DNA of 64,000 nucleotides from Batillaria attramentaria (taxonomy: Eukaryota > Mollusca > Gastropoda > Batillariidae): NCBI GenBank assembly GCA_018292915.2, contig JACVVK020000450.1, positions 326,001-390,000 of the forward strand. Reading direction: 5' to 3'. Position 1 is the stretch's first letter. Every line of letters starts with the position of its first letter. The notes below the pieces were generated by a model that was given only the letters and a program-made list of their open reading frames with translations, was not told the origin of the DNA and ran no database searches. The position numbers were made by a program, and so were the translations under genes. Below, in pieces: positions 16,855-27,500 of the stretch.

Positions 16855-17177
16855 CCATTTGCATAACTAATTAAGCACTGTTCGTGGCGGACTTGAGTCA
16901 GATTCACACAATTCACGATAGAAGTAAATCAAAGTCACTGGAGCACAAATAGAAAGCTCAAAATGCAACACGGTTGGACCCAGTGCCTGTAACACAGTAA
17001 TCCAACAAGATAGTCTGGACATTGGCAGGACGAACCAATCAATCTGTATAAGACCTTGGAGTTGAACCATAGCAGAAAGTGTTTTTAGTGAACTAGGGGC
17101 ATGATGCTGTAGTGAAGACAAGACGGAGAGTTGGGGTGGGGCCAGGAGGAGTCTGCTAGCGCAACGAAAAGGCAAAA

Positions 17178-17573
17178 TTAGTAGCCCTGGTCTTCCAAGC
17201 TTTTCTTCAACTGCCCGACTTTGGCAGAGGCGCTCTGGCCCGCTAGCGAACTATCCTTGTTTGCGCCGACCACCATGCACTGCTTGCCAAGACTGATGGT
17301 CATCGTCTTTTCCTTGTTGCAATCCTGTTTACCCCGGATCACCATGGCGTCATCATCTATCTTGACCACAGTCCATTTCTCACCATTCAGCGTCAACCCC
17401 TCACCGAACACAGAGTTGTCCTTGTTCTTAACGATGGTTGCTAATCTTGCTGCCTCAGCTTGAGTGAGGTTCAAGTTAGCGCACGTCCAAGGGTTGCCTG
17501 CCTGGTCGTAGATGCCACAGTGGTGCACACCCTGATCGACGTAGGGCTTGATCCATGCTTCCCAACCAGACAT
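17178..17573 (-). CDS. Profilin
   Basis: 131 codons from ATG at 17573 to TAA at 17178, the full usual profilin length. Profilin is a cytosolic actin-monomer-binding protein that promotes nucleotide exchange on actin and binds poly-proline in formins and Ena/VASP proteins and phosphoinositides in membranes. The N-terminus MSGWEAWI carries the two conserved tryptophans of the poly-proline pocket. Family-typical segments CGIYDQAGNPW, VIRGKQD and the C-terminal LKKSLEDQGY with aromatic Tyr are present. Minus strand, same strand as ZNF341. The reading frame is uninterrupted. A splice acceptor (tctcttccag) lies 22 bases before the ATG, so the gene has at least one 5' UTR exon, which argues against a processed retrocopy. 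Coding sequence in a single exon is somewhat unusual. Which profilin paralogue it is cannot be told. Confidence 0.95.
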   Translation of the reverse strand: MSGWEAWIKPYVDQGVHHCGIYDQAGNPWTCANLNLTQAEAARLATIVKNKDNSVFGEGLTLNGEKWTVVKIDDDAMVIRGKQDCNKEKTMTISLGKQCMVVGANKDSSLAGQSASAKVGQLKKSLEDQGY

Positions 17574-17595
17574 TTTGGTGCTTCACTCTTCTGAT
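17574..17595 (-). other. Profilin 5' UTR portion of coding exon, with acceptor
   Basis: On the minus strand the polypyrimidine-rich ctgtctcttccag ends at 17596 and the exon starts ATCAGAAGAGTGAAGCACCA before the start codon. The ATG context CAAAATG is favourable. Confidence 0.75.
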
Positions 17596-18179
17596 CTGGA
17601 AGAGACAGTTGAAAATGGTTTACACAAGATGCCAAAGAACAAAAATCTTCTGAAACAATGAAAATGACAAAACCCAACAAAACAGTAATACTCACAACAG
17701 GACAGAATAAATCCATAATAATAATGAGTATCGTATTGGGCGCATTACCCAATTTCGTGAATCGACTCGAACTGAACCCAACACGCATGCTCACGTGAAT
17801 CACACGCATTCTGATATATTTCTCTCTGTCTCACACATTGGACATAAACACATTACAAGCACATGGTGCGAAGGGTCAGCTCAGCTATTTAATAATACTA
17901 ATAATAGACCTAAGCACTGTTGGTGATTGTTAGACTACACTAATCCCCAACAGCCAAGAACCACATTCATTCTGCATGTTGTTCTGAAATGGTCAAATTT
18001 CATAAACATGTAAAGAACTCAGGGCCTAAAATTGGTCCATGATCCAAAAGGTGGCAAAGTGTGTAGCATTTAGTGATGAAGTGGCAAAACCTTTGATGGA
18101 AAGTTTTCCACACGCTTTCGTATGTTATGTCTAATGCTAGGGATGTCCAAGGGCAATGCTACTGCCAGGGGTGTCCCAG

Positions 18180-18200
18180 AATTTTTTTTTTTTTTTTTTG
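18180..18200. repeat. Poly(T) tract
   Basis: About 20 T. The flanking sequence (18070-18360) contains two diverged direct copies of a segment with tggtgca...gtgctt...gaggaggaaa. Confidence 0.7.
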
Positions 18201-18365
18201 GTAAATTATACAAAAATATGTGTGAACTGGTGCACTTTGACGTGACTAAGTGTTTCTGAGGAGAAAACACTTTTTCGGAGGAAAATATTTTGAATTAAAC
18301 TAAAATTTGCGCAATTTGGTGCATTCTGGCATGATTTTAAGTGCTTCACCTTCAGAGGAGGAAAT

Positions 18366-18403
18366 TTTTTTTTTTTTTTTTTTTTTTGGGGGGGGGGGGG
18401 GGG
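18366..18403. repeat. T(n)G(n) homopolymer junction
   Basis: About 22 T directly followed by about 16 G in the profilin 5' intron region. Confidence 0.9.
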
Positions 18404-18756
18404 TTCCGCCAAAAGGTGGAAGATTTAAAACCCATGAAGATAAATTAGCCCAACTCCACATGTACTGGTTGACAAGATGTCAGACAATGCTGTGAAACAG
18501 ATTGTGCAGTTCCACTTCTGGTGCACTGTGTTGCACTTGCAGATTCAATGATTCAGCAAAAATGCCCAAAAGCTGACCAATATCAAATTAACTCAACAAA
18601 ACGTGCCACAGCATGCTTTGAACAGAATGTTGATATTCATACATGTGGAAGAATGAATGTGTGGCTTTGAGGACTGCTCATTTGTCTGTCTTCTTTTTAC
18701 AAGCTGGCATGGCAACATCATGCCTGCAAGATGGGTTGGAATCGAGCACATAAAAT

Positions 18757-19115
18757 AGGGTCCTACCAATTACCGAAAACAACTCTTAATACAGGTAGTA
18801 CGCTGTTAAAACATAGAAATAACACATAACCATGATTAAAGGTGAAAAAAGAGACCTTAAACTAGTTAAAAGGAAAAAAAGTACTTATTCACTCCAAGAG
18901 AACAGGACGAAATGAACGTGTCTCCCAAGGGAAGCGACTCCGTCTGGTCCGGACTGGTTATTTTCTGTAATGTCACCATTTTTCTTTTTAGCTTTTTTAA
19001 GGCCTCTTTTTCACCTTAAATCATGTTTGTGTGTTGTTATTATGTTTGTGTGTTGTTATTTCTATGTTTTAACAGCGTTCTACCCGTATTAAGAGTTGTT
19101 TTCGGTAATTAGTAG
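18757..19115. mobile_element. Foldback/MITE-like element with about 100-bp inverted ends
   Basis: Left end cctaccaattaccgaaaaca and onward (ctcttaataca, gttaaaacatagaaataaca, ggtgaaaaa) is repeated inverted at the right end (ggtaattagtagg). Flanked by a perfect 13-bp direct repeat GAGCACATAAAAT at 18744-18756 and 19116-19128. No coding capacity. A 13-bp duplication is long for a cut-and-paste MITE, so the class is open. Located in the inferred profilin 5' intron. Confidence 0.8.
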
Positions 19116-19504
19116 GAGCACATAAAATGGTAAAGGGACAGCATCTTGACATTTCCAGTTGCCAGAAATCGAAGCCGTGGTGTATTCATGACTTGACTTT
19201 TGACACAACCTATCCCTCATCATCTTCACCACAGATGAACTTCATGGATGGCCATGCCGTTTTGAAGTTCTTCCTTTATACAATTCACAACTCATGGCTA
19301 AAAACTTTGTGCCGAATCCCACTTCCTTGGCCTGTGTACAAGGAAATAAATTCAACTGAACATATAGTTGTAACAATTTTACAAAACGTACTCAAGTCTC
19401 CAGAAGTTGGAATTCTTCACAGATTATTTGTTGTGGCAGAACGAATATAATATATATTTGGCTGAAAATGCATCTGGGAAGCGGCACGTACCTACTTCCT
19501 TGGA

Positions 19505-19678
19505 GGGTGGGTGGGTGTTTGGGGGTTTAACATCCTTTTCCACCACATACGGGTGATATCAAAGATGGGGCAACAATGAAAAAGCCAGCACAAATATTTG
19601 GCCCCAGCCAGGATACGTAATCACGGCCCGAGCATTAAGAGCCCAGCGCTCTACCATTCGGCCACCCCGGCTCCCCCA
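19505..19678 (-). mobile_element. SINE family A, copy 3
   Basis: Complete, minus orientation. Flanked by a perfect 12-bp target-site duplication TACTTCCTTGGA at 19493-19504 and 19679-19690. In the inferred profilin 5' intron. Confidence 0.95.
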
Positions 19679-19749
19679 TACTTCCTTGGAAGTAAACTGA
19701 ACTTTTATATGTAGATGTATGAGTTCCTTGGGTTTCTTTTGTCCTAGTC

Positions 19750-19965
19750 TGGGTTAGGCCCGTATAGCTGTGGGTTAAATTAACCTTGAGTCTTACATGT
19801 GGGCCCAGGGCCCGTATGTAGAACTCGAGGTGAATTTAACCCACGGCTATGGGCCTAACCCATAACAAAAACAGAAAATTTAACCCTAGAGCTAGTTTAG
19901 TTTGAGGTTAGACTCTAACCCGGGGCTAAACTCCCTGACCCTGACTTTCACATGTCTACTTCCCT
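19750..19965. mobile_element. Foldback element (family F), palindromic copy
   Basis: Two arms of about 57 bp meet head to head at gggcccagggccc (19801-19813), each reading outwards agggcccgtatgta, a tcgaggt-type segment, aatttaaccca and cgggcctaaccca. The right half continues with aaatttaaccctagagctag and ggttagactctaaccc, shared with the copy at 37714-38004. Confidence 0.8.
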
Positions 19966-21102
19966 ACCCTGTGTACAACTACATGTACAACTACAAGGAA
20001 GTAAAATCAACTGGCAAAGCCTACTTCTCACTTCCTGGCTACTCGCCGGCTGAACTGGGAAGCCCTCGATGACGCATTTGCGACCACTACATACTGCGCA
20101 GTCAAGACGGGCCTCATGGTTCGTCTCCCATTCCTAAAACTACACACGACGTGTGTTGTACATGGTTATTAGGTCGAAATGACACCACGAGTGCTCGAGG
20201 GGTAGTCGTGGGGTTCACCTGAGCGGAGGAATCCTTACAGAGGTATTGTGAACCCGTATGACCAGCTCGGGCCAACAGATAAGTGAGACTGGGTGGCTAA
20301 CAAAAAAGGCGTGGCGACTGACGAAAGTCATACTACACGCATGCTGCCACACCCACACATCTGCATGATACAGAAATGCCATACGGTGTAGAGCAACACT
20401 TGTAACGAAAATGACAAGAATTAAAAACCACACTTGAGAAACCCTTGTTTCCAACTCTTGGAGCGCCACAACTGACTCTCTCTTTCTCTCTCTGAGTCTG
20501 ACTCTCCCTCTTCAATGGCCGAAAGCGGAGTGACACAAGGCTGACTCATGCTGTTTGCGGGCCGGTCAACTCGACTCCTGCCTCGAATGAGAATTCCTCC
20601 CGACAGCCTGCTTCCGCACGCAAACATCTTTCTCAAATATTGTTTCTAGCAGTTTCGCAAGTGAAAGCTCTGCGCTGAGAATTTTTTTTAAAACCCCAAT
20701 TTCTGTTGATGTTGCAAGCACCGAGCCAGGAAATGGGGATTCCACTCCCCTAGAACGTGACCTGACCGGGCTAATGCAGCCATGCCGGCCGACATTCAAA
20801 ATGCTGAACCATCACGCGTTTCCACGTGGGCAGAAAACTGTATCAAACAGCCTCGTCCTCATGAATAAACAACCACAGAATCTCCTGCTAAACTGACACA
20901 TGGTATCTCAGTCACCACGTCGACTAAAACACGACCACAACCAAATCGCACCTAACGCCTGAACCAGCCGGCCTTGAGAAAGTCAGTCACTGCACTATGC
21001 ACGCAAGCAGGGAACAAAAACCACCGGTACGGCTGTTCCGCGTCCATAAAAAGAACCAGAATAATATAAACAGAACTATGTCATATGGAATGGCATGCTT
21101 AC

Positions 21103-21310
21103 CTCTAAACAACAAGCGGCCCGCACACAGCCGGTTCTGACTGCTTCGGTTGAGTGCAGTTGGCAGATTGAATGAATGAAGTACGACTACTCGTTCCGAA
21201 CTGTCTGTTGAGCCTCGTCTGGGCACCAGCCTTCACCCCGCTATGTACTCATCGTCTCTGTGCTATGTGTCGCTCGCCGCGTGCTTGATTCGTCGATTTC
21301 AGGCTGAGTC
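21103..21310 (-). promoter_or_regulatory. Candidate profilin first (5' UTR) exon and core promoter
   Basis: On the minus strand an AT-rich TATA-like box (tatttaaat, 21338-21346) is followed about 30 bases later by GC-rich sequence and, at 21103, by a strong donor TTTAGAG|gtaagc. Joining it to the acceptor at 17595 gives a 3.5-kb 5' intron. A very short upstream open frame (ATG AGT ACA TAG) lies inside. Inferred from sequence signals only. Confidence 0.45.
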
Positions 21311-21479
21311 GCACGCGCCGCTCGTTGCGCGAGGGCGATTTAAATACTTGTATGGTATCCCGACGCAGTCAAAACCACTGTTGGCGTTTAGGTAATAATT
21401 ATTACTCATCAGTCGACTCATGTACTAAAATTAATATCCGGCCTCCCCCATACTCAGGTTAATGGCGAAGTCCGATACT

Positions 21480-21652
21480 TGGGTGGCCGAACGCCGGTAG
21501 GGCGTTGGACTTCCAACGCTCGGGTCGTGAGTTCGAACCCCGCGGCTGGGGCAAAATATTGTGCTGGCTTTTTCATCGTTGCCCCGTCTTTGATATCACC
21601 CTTATGTGGTGGAAAAGGACATTAAACTCCCAAACACCCACCCCACCCACCC
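21480..21652 (+). mobile_element. SINE family A, copy 4
   Basis: Complete body and tail, head slightly diverged (gggtggccgaacgccggtag, gagttcgaaccccgcggctg). It lies just upstream of the candidate profilin promoter. Confidence 0.9.
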
Positions 21653-21689
21653 TCCACCGGCTCGGTGACCGTGGTGTCACTAACTGAGT

Positions 21690-21750
21690 CAGTGTCACTG
21701 TGTGTGTCAGTGTCCGGCACTGAATCAGTGTGTGCGGCACGGCCGGCCAC

Positions 21751-21787
<37 letters not shown>

Positions 21788-21812
21788 CGGTGTGTGTGTG
21801 TGCCGGTGTCTG

Positions 21813-21850
<38 letters not shown>

Positions 21851-22054
21851 ACGGTGTGTGTGCCACTGATTGTGTGCCGGTGTCAGTGTGTGCCGGTATC
21901 AGTGTGTGTGTGTCGGTGCGCCACGGTGTCAGTGTGTGCCGGCTGGCCGGCCGGTCAGTGTCACTGAGCATGCCACGGTGTGTCACCGTGGCTGACTAAG
22001 GACTTGTGTGTCAGTGCCAGCGTGAGTGTGTGCCAGCCTGTGACGGACGGTGTG

Positions 22055-22098
<44 letters not shown>

Positions 22099-22148
22099 AG
22101 TGCCAGTGTAGTGTGTGCGGCCGCAAGGTGTCAGTGTGTGTGTTTGTG
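21690..22148. repeat. Interrupted (TG)n region with GTCAGTG/CCGGT punctuation
   Basis: Several TG runs (21752-21785, 21815-21850, 22058-22097) separated by short words such as gtgtcagtg, ccggtgtc and cacggtg. Related in style to 47791-48348. Confidence 0.85.
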
Positions 22149-22149
22149 T

Positions 22150-23127
22150 GTGCCGATTCGTTGCCGGTCAGTCGGTGACAAAAGACGGACAGGCACGGGC
22201 CGCGCCGGCCGGACTGAGTTCCCCGGGAAACGGGCCGTTTTGCCGCGGCGCTGCAGCCGCCGGTTCAGTTTCCGAGTCTGTTCAGTCCTCACGGCCACGG
22301 CACGGTCACTGAGTCACTGACAAGTCGGTCACTGAGTCACTGACAAGTCGAGGCGGGCAGCCAGTTTCTGCATGATCTTACGGTAAAAGCGGGTCATAAG
22401 CTAAGTCAGTGTCACCTCAAGTCAGTGACTCACATGATGTCCAACTCATGGTCTAATCGATCACCGACGGACTGAGTCGAATTTTGCTGACCCGGCATTA
22501 CTGAACTTGACTCTAGTGACTGCCGGGGACACTGCAACCGCTTCTAGTCATGTCAAACGCCGCGGCCGGCACAAAGTTACTTGCCGTAGCACTAGTGCGC
22601 AGCCGGCACAATGTTACTTGCCGTAGCACTAGTGACCTAGCAGGACCTTCACAACTGAGTTACCTCAGTCGTAATATCACATTATTACCGGCCGCACTGA
22701 ACTATTTTCCCAGTGCGACATAAACTGGCACAGTATTCACTCGAGTAGTTCCGGCTTCTTTCAATATGAGCCGTCAGTCTCCGTCCCAGCGATAGCCCCG
22801 ACCGCTCAGCCGCCAGGTCATCAGTGAGCGACAAGTGTTTGTCCAACTGAGAAAATACCTGCATTCCTGGCGACACAGACGGACTGACGCGGAACCGGCA
22901 CTCTCTAAATATAGCAACTGACCCACGAAACTAAGCGTGTCATAAAAACTGCCTCTAACGAACTGGATGAAATTGAGCCAAGCTGGGAGGATCATCATGG
23001 TAATCAGTTCTTCAGTCAATGTCCGACGACAGCGGGCAAATGGTGTGACGATACCGACAGGTTGCCGCCAGCTGGTCAGGCTGACTTGTGATCTGAGGCA
23101 GCGGCGCGGAAGGAGACGAGGAGAGTG
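22150..23127. other. GC- and CpG-rich sequence without a recognised gene
   Basis: Contains ggtcactgagtcactgacaa twice in tandem near 22303-22350, and a short duplication of gccggcacaatgttacttgc around 22566-22640. No exon could be supported. Confidence 0.4.
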
Positions 23128-23245
23128 GGAGGGTGTTTGGGAGTTTAACGTCCTTTTCGAACCTGTATGGTTAATACCAAAGACGGGGCAACGAAAACAA
23201 AAGGCCAACACAATTTTTTGGCCCCAGCCGCCGGGGATTCGAACC
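23128..23245 (-). mobile_element. SINE family A, copy 5 (head truncated)
   Basis: Minus orientation: tail and body (gagtttaacgtccttttc, gacggggcaacg, ggccccagccgccggggatt) up to the B-box, then unrelated sequence. Confidence 0.85.
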
Positions 23246-23351
23246 GCTCACAACTGACCCGAGCAGACGAAGACTGACGGGAAAGCACTGAATGACCAGT
23301 CACCCGCGTACGTTTGCTGTTGTTGAATTTGGTGGTAGTGGTGATGGTGGT

Positions 23352-23354
23352 GGT

Positions 23355-23396
<42 letters not shown>

Positions 23397-23415
23397 GAGA
23401 GAGAGAGAGAGAGGG
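23352..23415. repeat. (GT)n(GA)n microsatellite
   Basis: GT run of about 20 units followed by a short GA run. Confidence 0.95.
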
Positions 23416-23436
23416 TGGGTACTAGTAGTTGAGTGA

Positions 23437-23658
23437 CGGGACGTTAAAGCCCCAAACACTCAGCAAACCATCCACCGTCTCTCTCCGTTCGTCTTTGACA
23501 TCACCCGTACGTGGTGGATGATATCAAAGACTGACGGGGCAACGAGGAAAAAAAAAATGCCAACACAAATATTTGGCCCCAGCCGGCCGGGATTCACACT
23601 CATCATGTGACCCGAGCATTGAGAGTCCAGCGTTCTGTCACGGTCATCTGGCTATCCC

Positions 23659-23660
<2 letters not shown>
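23437..23660 (-). mobile_element. SINE family A, copy 6, internally inverted
   Basis: Begins with a plus-oriented tail piece (ggacgttaaagccccaaaca) and a plus-oriented body piece (tctttgacatcacccgtacg). It then continues in minus orientation through tgatatcaaagac, the body and the head. This is a rearranged, foldback copy. Confidence 0.75.

Positions 23661-23692
<32 letters not shown>
23660..23692. repeat. (GA)n microsatellite
   Basis: About 16 GA units abutting SINE copy 6. Confidence 0.95.
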
Positions 23693-23695
<3 letters not shown>

Positions 23696-23979
23696 TCATG
23701 CTTAACCGTCTCTCATGCTTAACCGTTTCAGTATCGATAACCATCACCACACTTTGATACTCGAGGTACTAACTCATTCAAAACGGGCCGATGTTTCCTC
23801 AGCCATCACCAGTAGACGGGCCGATTTGTGAAGTTCAGGGAAAAAACCCATTAAAAATATAACAAAACAAGATACAGACTTGAAGTTTTTAGGATAGTTT
23901 ACTAACATATTTACGCAGCTATTGCTGAAATTTTAACTTTCAACAAACTTAAATATCTTTGTTGTTAGTAATGTTGTAC

Positions 23980-24155
23980 ACCCCCCACCCCCCCAAAAAA
24001 AAACAACAACAACAAAACACCCAAAACCCAAAATAAAAACAAACAAACAAACAAAACAACAACCAACCCCCCCCCCAAAAAAAAACAAAAAAAAACAAAA
24101 CAAAAAAACAACAACAACAAACAAAACAGACAAACAAACAGACAAACAAAAAAAC
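23980..24155. repeat. C-run/A-run and (AAAC)n low-complexity tract
   Basis: Alternating C homopolymers, A homopolymers and AAC/AAAC repeats. Open frames through it are artefacts. Confidence 0.9.
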
Positions 24156-24597
24156 AATCACGATCCGCATAATTATGTGGCTGTTCGTCTGAGAGCGTTC
24201 CAGATACGCTGTAGGGTCGCATAGGCGGCCGTTCGTCCGAAAAGAATTAAAATCACCCGTGGCAATACATATTCTTCGTGTCTGCACAACTTTATCCGCG
24301 ACCGTGCCGCTGACTGAAACGGAACTCCGACAAGACTGAAGTAAGCCAAGGCTACACTAACGTTATTTCAGATCCGGGTCCATTCTGCGGCCATTATCAT
24401 TGTCTTATTTGTTTTTTTGGTTTTGAGTTACAGGATATGTGCTTTAAAAAAAGGCCTAGCTGAAATCGCTTCAGTGGTCTAAGTAAAGACCGACATACGG
24501 TAACATGATCACCAAGTTGCCTTCCTGTTTCAGTTTCAAGAACTCACCTTTTGAAGTCCCGGCAAATTTCTAAATTTTACCTAGCTTCCTGGAACTT

Positions 24598-27500
24598 CCC
24601 TACATGGTCCACCCCTTGTCGTGGGGTAGTGGCTTGTGTACCTCAATGACCCAGAGAACTATGCCAGCAGGAGCACATGCTCCTGGCAGGGTCACCCAAG
24701 CTGGACAGGTCGAAGGGTAGAGGTCAGACGAATGTGGACCACCTCTCCAAGAGGCTAAACGGGTTTGCGTAGGGTTAACAGCCCTACCTGTAAAAAACAT
24801 TAAGTTACAAAAGCATCGACAGCAACAAACCGAGACATTCACCTGGGCGAGGAAGGGTCTCCATCCCGGAGACCTATGACGCATTGCAGTGAAAGCCGAA
24901 AGGAAGCTGCAAGGCCGACCCCCCTTCTAACACCCAGGACAACAACGAGAGTAGCCACATGGAACATCAGGACAATGTATGAAGTAGGAAGGACCATACA
25001 AGTAGCAAGAGAGATGAAGAACTACAAGATAGGAGTACTGGGACTGAGTGAGACAAGGTGGCTACAGACAGGACAGCTGAGATTTTCATCGGGAGAGCAA
25101 TTGCTGTACTCTGGACACACAGAGGATGGAGCCCCCCACACTGAGGGCGTGGCCCTGATGCTGGCACCGGAGGCACAGCGGGCACTCATCGGCTGGGAAC
25201 CTGTCAACTCCCGCATCATCACAGCCAAATTCATCACCAAGAAAAAAGACATCAAGCTGAACATCATCCAGTGCTATGCTCCCACCAATGATGCGGAAGA
25301 GGAGAAAAAAGATGACTTCTACCAACAACTGCAGACAGTGATAGATAGAGGAGGAGCCAAGGACATGACCATACTGATGGGAGACTTCAACGCCAAGATT
25401 GGATCAGACAACACAGGCTACGAGGACACCATGGGAACACACGGACTGGGACAGATGAACGAAAATGGCGAGCGCTTTGCAAACTTTTGTGCCCTGAACC
25501 AGCTAGTGATAGGAGGCAGCATCTTCCCACACAAGCGCATCCACAAGGCCACATGGAGATCACCGGACCATGTCACGGAGAACCAGATTGATCACATCTG
25601 CATCAGCCGGAAGTTCAGGAGATCGTGGCGGGATGTGCGCGTGATGAGGGGTGCCGATGTATCATCAGACCACCACCTTCTTGCAACAACATTGAGACTT
25701 CGGCTTAAGAGGCACACCAACGCCAACAACACACGGACCAAGTACAACGTTGGACTACTCAGGAACACAGACACACAAGCAGCATTCCGGATCAGCCTTT
25801 CCAACAGGTTCCAGTCACTGCAAGACCTGATAGAAGACAGTGAAATGGACATCGAGACACACTGGGGACACAGCAAGAAACTTTGGCACGACACATGTGA
25901 AGAGGTCCTTGGCAAGAGAAAGACCCAACATAAGGAATGGATCTCTGCTGATACCATCCAGAAGCTGGAAGTTAGGAAAGAGAAGAAAACTGCACTGAAC
26001 ACGAGCCGAACAAGAAGAGCTAAGGCAAAGGCACAGGAAGAATACACAGCAGCTGACAGAGAAGTGAAGAGGAGCACCAGGAAGGACAAGAGGGACTACA
26101 TCGACAACCTGGCCAGTCAAGCAGAGGAAGCAGCCCGACAAGGGAATCTAAAAGACCTGTACCAGGTGACCAAGAAGCTCGCGGGCAAATTCCAGCAGAC
26201 AGACAAACCAGTGAAGGACAAGAACGGGCACCCACTGACAACAACTGAGGAACAGCTGAAGCGATGGGCAGAACACTTCAGGGAGCTGTTAAATCGCCCC
26301 ATCCCTGAAACACCACCAGACATCCCACCAGCAGAGACAGAACTACCCATCAACTGTGACAAGCTCTCTAAGGCGGAGATCAGGAAAGCCATCATGACAC
26401 TGAGAAATGGGAAAGCTGCAGGGCCGGACGAGATACCAGCAGAAGCCATCAAAGCAGACACAGAGACAGCCGTCAACATGCTGCACAGCCTTTTCAGCAA
26501 GATCTGGGAGAAGGAAGAGGTGCCAGCCCAGTGGAAAGAAGGGATCGTCATCAAGCTGCCAAAGAAAGGGGACCTCAGGGACTGCAGCAACTACCGAGGG
26601 ATCATGCTCCTGTCAGTGCCAGGCAAGGTTCTCAACAGAATTCTACTGGAGAGGATGAGAGAGGCAGTCGACCCCATGCTCCGAGACCAGCAGGCGGGCT
26701 TTCGCAGGAACAGGTCCTGCGCTGACCAGATTGCCAGCCTACGCATCATTGTGGAGCAGTCACTGGAGTGGAACTCCCCTCTCTACATCAACTTCATAGA
26801 CTATGAGAAGGCTTTCGACAGTGTAGACAGAGAGGCACTGTGGAAGCTGCTAAGGCACTATGGAGTTCCCGGGAAGATCATCTCCTTGATCCAGTGCACC
26901 TACCAAGACATGAGCTGCAGGATTGCCCATGCTGGCCAGTTGTCAGAAAGCTTCGAGGTGAAGACCGGAGTCCGCCAGGGATGCCTGTTGTCCCCGTTCC
27001 TCTTCCTCCTGGTCATCGACTGGATCATGAAGACCACTACAGCAGGCAGGAAAAACGGGATACAGTGGACACTCTGGACGCAGCTGGATGACCTCGACTT
27101 CGCGGACGACCTGGCGCTCCTGTCTCACAGCCACAGCCAGATTCAGGACAAGACTACGCGCCTGGAAGCCACATCAGCCGGAACAGGGCTCAAGATCAAC
27201 AGGAAGAAAACCGAGCTGATGAAGATCAACACCACTGCCAACACACCAGTCACAGTCGGTGGAGAGCCCATCAGGGAGGTAGAGTCCTTTGTCTACCTGG
27301 GAAGTGTGGTTGATGGACAGGGAGGCACAGACCGAGACGTCACAGCCAGAATCGGCAAGGCAAGGGCAGCGATGGTCATGCTGAAGAACGTCTGGGCATC
27401 CAAAGTTGTCAGCATAAGAACCAAACTTCGCATCTTCAACTCCAACGTGAAGTCGGTTCTGCTCTACGGATGCGAAACATGGAGGACAACGAAGACCATG

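Noticed and set aside
17178..17573. Profilin as a processed retrocopy
   Set aside because: A polypyrimidine tract and acceptor lie just 5' of the ATG, there is no poly(A) tract or target duplication after the stop, and the frame is intact. A retrocopy is still not fully excluded.
25592..26590. Long antisense open frames on the minus strand
   Set aside because: They are shadows of the LINE reverse-transcriptase frame and have no family features.
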